DNA of 11,460 bases from Planctomycetota bacterium (GTDB taxonomy: Bacteria; Planctomycetota; B129-G9), in the NCBI GenBank assembly GCA_030607235.1, contig JAUWEX010000017.1:1-11460 (forward strand), given 5' to 3'. A program made the translations under genes and the position numbers. Under the pieces are notes generated by a model, which saw only the letters and a program-made list of their open reading frames with translations, searched no databases and had not been told where the DNA came from. Positions 5,718-11,460 of this stretch are shown piece after piece. Numbering within the stretch: position 1 is the first letter of the stretch; every line of letters begins with the position of its first letter.

Positions 5718-7517
5718 TCATGAATACAAACCGAGCAGGGGGCAGTCGCGGCAGCCCTTCATCAGTTTGCCGGTATAGAACGACTTGCGCAGTTGCCGGT
5801 ATTTTTTGCCGTTCCAGATTTCTTCAAATGGCTCGTTTTTTACGTTGCCCATCTTCAGATCCTGCGGCGCGCGGCAGCACGGGAACACCGAGCCGTCAGG
5901 CTCGATCTTGGCGTAAATCGCCACGAAGTAGCAAAATCGCCGATGGCGCTTGATAACGATTTCCGGCAGGTAGTTCATTTTGAACCGCCGGAAGGCTTTC
6001 TTGTTGAAATTGTACGCATTGGGCTTGCCCAGGCCCACGTGCAGGTTGATTTCGCGGCGACGCGCCGTCTCGACCGCACGCTCGATCTCGCGTTGCAATT
6101 CCTCATCCGAGACCCTGCCCTTCAAATCCCACTCCTTCAGCGCCGGGAAGTTTATCAGCAGTTCTTGCAGCGCAATCGTGTCCACGCCGAGATCGGCCAT
6201 GAAATCCACATATTCGGCCATCTTGTTCCAGTTCATGTTCATAATGACCGAACTGGTCATCACCTCGACATCATCGCGCGCGGCGAGTTTGCAGGCCTGC
6301 CTGATATTTTCCACGACCCTTTCGAATTTCGCGCCCGTCCGGATCAATTCGTAGGTCTCTTTCTCGTGCGAGTCGAACGAAATCTGCAGGCGCCCGATAA
6401 TGTCGGCCATCATCTCGTAGCGTTCGGGGGTGAGCAGCGAACCGTTGGTGATCATGTTAATCTGCACCTCGTATTTCCGCGCCAGTTCGGTTATCAGCCC
6501 GAAATCGCCCAGCAGAGGCTCGCTTCCGGCTGACGGTGTCAGCAGGCTTGCCTTCGGAAAGACCTGCCCGCAGATGTCGCGTGCTTCGTCTTCGGTCATC
6601 ATCGAATCTTCGGGCCTGCTTTCGGGGCTGCACATCAGGCAGCGCAAATTGCAGCGGTTGTTCGTGGCCAATTCGATATGCATCGGCCGTCCTTCCCACT
6701 CCAGCCGCTGCTCGTTGAGGTCCTGCAGGATCAGCGTGGAATTTTCGCGTTCGATACCTTGCTTGGCGACCTTTTGGCGGCCTAGCAATTCCTCGTAAGC
6801 GTGCGCCAGGAACTTCGCCCGTTTTTGTACGGCTTCCGCGTCGTTAGGCCCGTCGCCCTCAAGCGCGATGAAAGATTCGTCCAGATACAGCCGCCCGTCT
6901 TCGATGCCGAATTCCTTTACACACTGCATGATCGTTGCGTTCGGGCAGAAAAAGAAATCCACGCCCGCCATCAGGCGCACGTTCTCGCGCCTGTCTCCGG
7001 CGAATTTCCTTACGTTCTCGGCGTCATCGAGGCGGAAATCAAATTCCTCGGCGTTTGCGCGCTGGCAAATTCTCAAAAACTCATCCCGCTTGTCCTTGTC
7101 GGACGGCAGGCACTTTTTGAAAAGTTTCGCGCCGTGCGTCCCTTTTTCGACTTCCTCGAGGCGATAGGCGAAGCACTCCGCGCGGCCGTAAGCGTTTTCG
7201 TTCGAGCAGAAAAAACGGTTGCAGCCATACAGCGCACCCCTCATACACATCGCAGAAAGATCCGGCACATCCACAACGACCAGCGCACCGGCCTGCTGCG
7301 CCGCGGCGATTTCCGCTTCGTCGATCGTTTCAGGAGCGGAAAAATGCACTACCTGCGGCTTGTGCAGCGCGATCTCCCGCCGCAGTTTCTCCGGCTGGGC
7401 GCCGCCGTTCAGAACCAGTGTCGCGGGAATCTCGTCCAGCGTCTCGTTCAGGGCCTTCACCAGCGATTCCATATAGAACGGAGTGATTTCTTTGGATACT
7501 ATCAACAGCCTCGTCAT
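5718..7517 (-). CDS. Radical SAM/SPASM protein fused to a GT4-like N-terminal half domain
   Basis: A 599-residue two-part protein. Residues ~1-220 look like the N-terminal Rossmann half of a GT-B glycosyltransferase: KPQVVH (53-58), PDLSAMCMRG (85-94), DFFFCPN (187-193) and FGIEDG (203-208) line up with the adjacent GT4 (7550-8911) at a fixed offset of 42 residues. The Gly-rich loop that starts a normal GT4 is missing, and so is the donor-binding half. After a helical linker comes a radical SAM core with Cys289-x3-Cys293-x2-Cys296 (4Fe-4S, SAM cleavage). A SPASM-like C-terminus follows with Cys529, Cys547-Cys548 in DGSVFPCCRA, GNVKNEPFEEIWNG (558-570) and Cys589/Cys592 for an extra cluster. 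The ATG at 7517 has GGAGAG 5 bases upstream; the longer open frame to 7832 overlaps the previous gene and is basic, unlike a protein start. The genomic context suggests it modifies a glycan, lipid-linked sugar or linked peptide; the substrate is unknown. Confidence 0.9.
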   Translation of the reverse strand: MTRLLIVSKEITPFYMESLVKALNETLDEIPATLVLNGGAQPEKLRREIALHKPQVVHFSAPETIDEAEIAAAQQAGALVVVDVPDLSAMCMRGALYGCNRFFCSNENAYGRAECFAYRLEEVEKGTHGAKLFKKCLPSDKDKRDEFLRICQRANAEEFDFRLDDAENVRKFAGDRRENVRLMAGVDFFFCPNATIMQCVKEFGIEDGRLYLDESFIALEGDGPNDAEAVQKRAKFLAHAYEELLGRQKVAKQGIERENSTLILQDLNEQRLEWEGRPMHIELATNNRCNLRCLMCSPESRPEDSMMTEDEARDICGQVFPKASLLTPSAGSEPLLGDFGLITELARKYEVQINMITNGSLLTPERYEMMADIIGRLQISFDSHEKETYELIRTGAKFERVVENIRQACKLAARDDVEVMTSSVIMNMNWNKMAEYVDFMADLGVDTIALQELLINFPALKEWDLKGRVSDEELQREIERAVETARRREINLHVGLGKPNAYNFNKKAFRRFKMNYLPEIVIKRHRRFCYFVAIYAKIEPDGSVFPCCRAPQDLKMGNVKNEPFEEIWNGKKYRQLRKSFYTGKLMKGCRDCPLLGLYS

Positions 7518-7522
7518 GTTCG

Positions 7523-7528
7523 CTCTCC
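7523..7528 (-). promoter_or_regulatory. Shine-Dalgarno site deciding the radical SAM start
   Basis: On the minus strand GGAGAG lies 5 bases before the ATG at 7517, inside the 32-base gap after the GT4 stop. This fixes the start here, rather than at the far-upstream end of the open frame at 7832. Confidence 0.65.
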
Positions 7529-7549
7529 AAAAGTTGGCGGCGCGGTATA

Positions 7550-8911
7550 TCAGCGGTTTTCGATCAGGCGCGTGTAAAGTACGACCATATCCGCCGCATC
7601 GTCTTCGATAGTTTTTACGCGTGGAATTCCGGCACGCAGTTTTTCGATAAGCGTCGGATCGTCGGTGCTTTTTTTCATGGCGTCCCGCAGTGATTGCGCG
7701 TCGTTCTGCTCGAACAGAAGTCCGCTGACCCCGTGTTCTACCAGTTCGGCCATACCGCCGGAATTTGACGTGATAACCGGAGCGCTCGCCATGAACGCCT
7801 CGTGAATTACCAGTGGCGAATTTTCGTACCATATCGACGGTACGACCAGCATGTCGATTTCGGCGAAGACCCCGGCGATTTCGTGTGCGAGATAACTGCC
7901 GCGCATGTTGACGCCGGGCCTGTTGGCCGCTTTTTTGATAATTTGAGGGTAATCGTCGAATTCGTAGAACTGCGTGAACCCGCCGAAGACGTTGAGTTCC
8001 GCCTTTCCCGGGTCGATTCCGTCGAATGCCTCCAGCAGTACGTGCAGGCCTTTGGTGGGAATGATCGAGCCGACGAAACCAAAGCGGATTTTGTCGCCGG
8101 GCTTGCGCTCAAAGCCTTCGAAGGGCGCGGTGTCGAAGCCATAGTCCGAGTAAATGATTTTTTCCGGCTCAACACCAAATTTAGTGTATTGCTCGCGCAA
8201 AAAATTCGACGGCGCGATCAGCAGGTCGATCTTGCCGAGAGTTTCGAGCATGTGGCGCCGACGCCGCTCGATCGGCCCGATTGCGTCCTTATCGCCTTTG
8301 CCGCCGCTCGATATCCGCAGATAGATGCGACGCAAAAACCCGCGCATGAAGTTGTTGCCCAGATGCAGGGTGCCGGTAATTCTTTTGTATAGCCCGAACG
8401 CCTTTTGCGAAAAGCCGCTGGTCCGTAGTTGCAGCAACTGGCATTGCGCGCATCTTGCCTCGCTCGAATCGCCGCATACTTGCAGCTCGCTGTCGATCAA
8501 CTGTCCGCGCGGGCAAATTGCCCAGTAATCGTGCAGCGTCATGACTGTCGGAATTTGCCGTTTTTTCAACTCGTCGGCGATTAGCGTCGACAAGTGCGTC
8601 AAGTGGCCGATGTGGACGACGTCGGGCCTGACCTCGTCGAGGAATCGCCCAAACGCCTCGGCGACAGCCGGATTTGTGTAAGTCTTCTCGTAAGAATCGC
8701 AGTAACCAAGCGAGTTGTTTATCGACCACACATCCAGCCCCTCGCGATTCTCGCGTTTTACTTTGTATTTCGGCGCCCTTGCGTCTTCGATCCTGTGGAA
8801 TATGCTGACCTCGTGGGTGCGGGCCTGTGCGAGAGCGAGTTTGTAGGTGTAGGTCTCGGCTCCGGCGTTGTTGTGCGGCGGGAACCCGTGTATTACGTGC
8901 GCGATTTTCAT
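7550..8911 (-). CDS. GT4-family glycosyltransferase (GT-B fold)
   Basis: Retaining glycosyltransferase, 453 residues, probably acting at the cytoplasmic membrane face on a lipid-linked glycan. The N-terminal half begins MKIAHVIHGFPP with the Gly-rich GAETYTY loop (17-23), RPDVVH at 95-100 and the catalytic-type His127-Asp128 (LHDYWAIC). A Cys set follows: Cys133-Pro-Arg-Gly, Cys146, Cys154 and Cys157, common in this GT4 branch and possibly structural or metal-binding. The C-terminal half opens with IRFGFVGS and TKGLHVLLEA (Lys287) and holds the EX7E donor motif intact: Glu363 and Glu371 in ENSPLVIHEAF. It therefore looks like an active enzyme; donor and acceptor are unknown. The ATG overlaps the upstream GT4 stop by 4 bases (ATGA), with GGGGAG 8 bases before it. 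It is a tandem relative of the upstream GT4 and of the N-terminus of the downstream radical SAM protein. Confidence 0.95.
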   Translation of the reverse strand: MKIAHVIHGFPPHNNAGAETYTYKLALAQARTHEVSIFHRIEDARAPKYKVKRENREGLDVWSINNSLGYCDSYEKTYTNPAVAEAFGRFLDEVRPDVVHIGHLTHLSTLIADELKKRQIPTVMTLHDYWAICPRGQLIDSELQVCGDSSEARCAQCQLLQLRTSGFSQKAFGLYKRITGTLHLGNNFMRGFLRRIYLRISSGGKGDKDAIGPIERRRRHMLETLGKIDLLIAPSNFLREQYTKFGVEPEKIIYSDYGFDTAPFEGFERKPGDKIRFGFVGSIIPTKGLHVLLEAFDGIDPGKAELNVFGGFTQFYEFDDYPQIIKKAANRPGVNMRGSYLAHEIAGVFAEIDMLVVPSIWYENSPLVIHEAFMASAPVITSNSGGMAELVEHGVSGLLFEQNDAQSLRDAMKKSTDDPTLIEKLRAGIPRVKTIEDDAADMVVLYTRLIENR

Positions 8912-10200
8912 CTGGAGATCTCCCCGTAGATTTCCATGAGTCTTTGCGCGTGTTGCTCGGTATTCATGGGCGCGGTGATCTTGTCCGCCATGTTTTCAAT
9001 CAAACCCGCTTCGTCGATAAATCTGCGCATCGCGGCGGCGAGCACCTCCGCATCGTCCGGCGCGACCGCCAAACCGGTTTCGCCGTCGCTGACGAATTCG
9101 GTCAGGCCGCCGTAATCGCTTACGATCATCGGCGTGCGGGTTTGTTTGGCGTAGAGGACGACCAGCGGCGAATTCTCGTACCACAGCGAAGGAACGACGA
9201 GTATGTCGAACTGCGCGAACGCGTCGGCGATCTTTTCGGGCGGAAAGGTTCCTTGCCAGTGGATGTTTTTTTCGGGGTGTTTTTCTTTCAGATCGGAGAC
9301 GTATTCCACGGAGCCGTGCAGGTTTGTGCCGCCGAACACGACGATGTCGCACTTGTCCTGCGGCAGTTTTTGCGCGGCCTCCAGCAACACGTGCAATCCT
9401 TTGTGTGGCAGAAGTTGGCCGATAAAGCCGAAGCGGATTTTTTCGCTGTGCTGCCGGTGAAAATTGCCGAAAAGTTTTGCGTCGATTCCGAATCCCAGCG
9501 CCTCGGTGCGGTTGATCTCCGGCATCCACCGCCTGTATTGCGCGGCCAGCGCGGCGGTGGGCGCAATGACGCAGTCCGCCGAAGCAAGGGCGCGGGTGAT
9601 TTTGCGCCTGCGGGCGGAGATCATGACGGCGATTATTTTCCGCGCAATAGCCGCGACAGGCGCGAGTCTCATCCGGATGGTTTCGAGGATGCCGTTGCGT
9701 ATGCGCTTAACCATCCAGAGGCACCGGGCGCATTTGTGCGATGATTCCGGGCCGGTGCAAAGTTCGTTTTTGTAGTCCAGCAATTGTCCGCGCAGACACA
9801 GCGGCAGGAAATCCGTCAGTGTTATGACGACCTTCGCGCCGGATTTCTTCGCGTCGGTTACCTGCTCTATCGAGAGGCCGCCGAGGACGTAGGTGAAGTG
9901 CGCCACGTCGGGCTTGAAGGCTGCGAGGCAGTCGCGAAAGGCCCGCGCGACCTGCGGCGTGTGCCATGTTTGACGGAATTTTTTCGCCTGCGTGCTGACG
10001 TCGTAATTGATTCCCAAGCACTTCATCCCGTCCTGTTCTTTTTCTTCGCGGCTGAACGGTGCCTGCTGCGGATCTTTGAAAATGTAGAACACACCCATGT
10101 CGTTGCTTTTGGCGACCGCTCGGGCGGTCTGGTATGTGTAGGATTCGGTGCCGGTGAAGGCCCGCGGCGGAAATCCGTGTACTACATACAATATCCTCAT
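8908..10200 (-). CDS. GT4-family glycosyltransferase with altered catalytic positions
   Basis: A GT-B fold protein of 430 residues, clearly a paralogue of the downstream GT4: MRILYVVHGFPP, GTESYTYQ (17-24), KPDVAHF (96-102), CLRGQL with Cys135, Cys148, Cys157 and Cys160, then IRFGFIGQ and HKGLHVLLEA in the donor half (Lys267). Two usual GT4 signatures are changed. The His-Asp pair is Thr129-Asp130 (LTDFLPLC), and the EX7E motif keeps Glu342 but has Tyr350 instead of the second Glu (ENSPLVVLYAK). In GT4 enzymes the His supports catalysis and the second Glu contacts the donor ribose. It may use a different donor, be slow, or act as an inactive partner of the intact paralogue. ATG 10200 is preferred over GTG 10203: it matches the paralogue's start, has GAGGGGGG just upstream and shares one base with the previous stop (TGATG). 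Confidence 0.93.
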   Translation of the reverse strand: MRILYVVHGFPPRAFTGTESYTYQTARAVAKSNDMGVFYIFKDPQQAPFSREEKEQDGMKCLGINYDVSTQAKKFRQTWHTPQVARAFRDCLAAFKPDVAHFTYVLGGLSIEQVTDAKKSGAKVVITLTDFLPLCLRGQLLDYKNELCTGPESSHKCARCLWMVKRIRNGILETIRMRLAPVAAIARKIIAVMISARRRKITRALASADCVIAPTAALAAQYRRWMPEINRTEALGFGIDAKLFGNFHRQHSEKIRFGFIGQLLPHKGLHVLLEAAQKLPQDKCDIVVFGGTNLHGSVEYVSDLKEKHPEKNIHWQGTFPPEKIADAFAQFDILVVPSLWYENSPLVVLYAKQTRTPMIVSDYGGLTEFVSDGETGLAVAPDDAEVLAAAMRRFIDEAGLIENMADKITAPMNTEQHAQRLMEIYGEISR

Positions 10201-11141
10201 CACACCCCCCTCTGTTTTTTCAGCGGCCTGTCTTTTCGCTCATGGCGGTAGGCGCGGAATTGGGCGTAGGTCTCGAGGAACCCTAGCGCGAACGCGCGAT
10301 AAAGGTTTCGCGTCTTTTCGCCTGTACCGAGGTCGGAATTCCAGACCATGCTTACGTTGTCTTTGATGTAGTAGAAAGAGTGGTGCAGGAGTTCTCTTAA
10401 CGAATGAACCGCAGCGTAGCCGAAGATCCGGTAGAGCCGCCGGGCCGAGATGTAAGTCCGGTGATATTCGTAGCGCACCGGTCGGCGATGCGAGTGCACA
10501 ACCGCGGCGGCGGGCTCGTAGACGATTTTGTGCCCGTCGAGCAAGACATCCCGCGCCCACTCCACGTCTTCGGCGAAATTCGCAACGGGAAAATGGTGTT
10601 CTTGCCAGACCGACTTCCTGACGCACGAGCAGACGTTGTCGAAGGCGCAGAGCATGTACTTTTCCAGCGCAGGCAGTTTTTCATATTCGGCCCTGTCGGC
10701 GATTTCGCTGACCTGCTGCGTCTCGCGGGAGGCGGCCCATTCGGCGAGCCGTTTTTTTGTCATGAGGTCGACGTTCTCCCGCGGGATTTGTCGTCCGTAC
10801 ACGCCGGCAATCCGTTCGTCGGCGAACGGCGCGGTTAGCGCGTCGAGCCAGCCTTCGCCCTGCGGCAGAGCGTCCTGGACGGTGAGCACGATCAGATCGC
10901 CGTCGGCCTTTTCGATGGCGAAGTTGCGCGTGCCGCCGTGGTTGAACGATTTGCGATCGATGCGATATGTCCGCACGCCGAACTCCGCGAGCGTTTCGAG
11001 CGTGCCGTCGGTGGAGCCCGAGTCGACGGCCAGTATCTCGAAGGCCGCGCCGGTTTTTTGCGCGCGGATCGCTTCGAGGCACGCGCGCAGTTTCGCGCCG
11101 CCGTTAAAGGTCGGAATGATTATGGATATCGCTGGCTTCAA
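10200..11141 (-). CDS. GT2-family glycosyltransferase
   Basis: Inverting GT-A fold sugar transferase, 313 residues, presumed to work on a surface glycan. Seen: AISIIIPTFNGG at 4-15, AVDSGSTDGT at 38-47, FNHGGTRNFAI at 66-76, the DXD-equivalent TVQDALP at 87-93 (Asp90), AEDVEWARDVL at 190-200 and VVHSHRRP at 214-221. The QDALP and NHGGTRN pattern is that of the rhamnosyltransferase-like GT2 group, distinct from the GT2 at 4790-5707, so the two probably add different linkages. The start is a TTG at 11141, immediately before the first beta strand, with a weak GAAGAAG upstream; no ATG or GTG in frame gives a complete domain. The previous gene ends 18 bases before. The C-terminus ends in a basic tail (ERKDRPLKKQRGV). 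Confidence 0.92.
   Translation of the reverse strand: MKPAISIIIPTFNGGAKLRACLEAIRAQKTGAAFEILAVDSGSTDGTLETLAEFGVRTYRIDRKSFNHGGTRNFAIEKADGDLIVLTVQDALPQGEGWLDALTAPFADERIAGVYGRQIPRENVDLMTKKRLAEWAASRETQQVSEIADRAEYEKLPALEKYMLCAFDNVCSCVRKSVWQEHHFPVANFAEDVEWARDVLLDGHKIVYEPAAAVVHSHRRPVRYEYHRTYISARRLYRIFGYAAVHSLRELLHHSFYYIKDNVSMVWNSDLGTGEKTRNLYRAFALGFLETYAQFRAYRHERKDRPLKKQRGV
10205..10212 (-). promoter_or_regulatory. Strong Shine-Dalgarno sequence overlapping the end of the GT2 gene
   Basis: On the minus strand GAGGGGGG lies 4 bases before the ATG at 10200, within the last codons of the upstream GT2 gene. With the TGATG stop/start joint it implies translational coupling of the two glycosyltransferases. 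Confidence 0.55.
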
Positions 11142-11159
11142 AACATCTTCTTCAAAAGT

Positions 11160-11460
11160 TTATGGATGCCTGATAGGCGCGGCCTTGTATTTCCGCGCGA
11201 TTTTCAATGCGTATCGTCTGAGAGTTTTTTCTATGTTGTGCGGGCATTTATGCTCGTCTTTGGCGGAAAGTATTCCGAGGAACGAGCCCGAAATCTCGGC
11301 CATTGCGAAGAGCGGCGCGAAAAAGAACCATTTCATTTTTCGCCACAGGCCTTTTTGCCTGCGCGCCACCGCAAGGTAGTATTTCGTCTCCAGCCAAATC
11401 GCCCGTAGCGCCGGCGTCAGTGCCGGGTAGAGTTCGAGGCCATAGTAAGAGTAATTGAAG
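11160..11460 (-). CDS. C-terminal part of an unidentified, probably membrane-associated protein (partial)
   Basis: The minus-strand frame is open from the window edge to a TAA at 11160, giving the last 99 residues. They read NYSYYGLELYPALTPALRA, then IWLETKYYLAVARR, a basic patch, a hydrophobic stretch (KWFFFAPLFAMAEISGSFLG) that could sit in or on the membrane, and a basic tail with CPHNIEKTLRRYALK. The start lies outside. Its position directly upstream of the GT2 gene (18-base gap) makes it part of the same operon. The hydrophobic-plus-basic tail resembles the region behind the catalytic domain of some GT2 glycosyltransferases, but no catalytic motif is visible here, so that is only a suggestion. 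Confidence 0.7.
   Translation of the reverse strand, partial: FNYSYYGLELYPALTPALRAIWLETKYYLAVARRQKGLWRKMKWFFFAPLFAMAEISGSFLGILSAKDEHKCPHNIEKTLRRYALKIARKYKAAPIRHP

Noticed and set aside
7518..7832. Upstream 105-codon extension of the radical SAM frame
   Set aside because: It overlaps the end of the GT4 gene in another frame, is highly basic without structure, and the ATG at 7517 has an excellent Shine-Dalgarno sequence.
8827..9744. Open plus-strand frame of about 305 codons across the GT4 gene
   Set aside because: Antisense to conserved GT4 motifs, His/Arg-rich composition, no plausible domain.

Overview
The window is a moderately GC-rich (by eye), densely packed bacterial segment. There is no 16S gene or taxon-diagnostic gene, so the source can only be guessed. 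A DUF5658 membrane protein, a glutamate-2,3-aminomutase-like KamA protein and a radical SAM/glycosyltransferase fusion beside a surface-glycan cluster would suit an uncultured Gram-negative lineage of the Planctomycetota, Omnitrophota, Sumerlaeota or Hydrogenedentota kind. This is a weak inference.

Left part (1-4306): the last 15 codons of an unidentified plus-strand gene run into the 3' end of a minus-strand DAHP synthase (first step of the shikimate pathway, barrel domain only). The DAHP synthase is divergent from asnS (asparaginyl-tRNA synthetase). The spacer between them carries good promoter matches facing both ways. About 50 bases after asnS comes a 606-residue radical SAM enzyme of the lysine 2,3-aminomutase family. 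Its substrate-pocket residues point to glutamate 2,3-aminomutase (making beta-glutamate) rather than a lysine enzyme.

Right part (4321-11460, all minus strand): a tightly packed operon that enters from beyond the right edge. In transcription order it holds: the 3' end of an unidentified gene; a GT2 glycosyltransferase; two tandem GT4 (GT-B fold) glycosyltransferases; a radical SAM/SPASM protein; another GT2 glycosyltransferase; and a small three-helix DUF5658 membrane protein. Gene joints are -8 to +32 bases, so one transcript with translational coupling is likely. The set looks like part of a surface polysaccharide or glycoconjugate assembly locus.

The most unusual item is the radical SAM protein. 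Its first ~220 residues align with the N-terminal half of the neighbouring GT4 enzyme at a constant offset of 42 residues, including an Arg-Gly/Cys signature. The donor-binding half of the GT-B fold appears to have been replaced by a radical SAM/SPASM module. The second GT4 in the row lacks two residues usually needed for catalysis or donor binding. Together these suggest a glycan-modifying system in which GT-B scaffolds have been reused.
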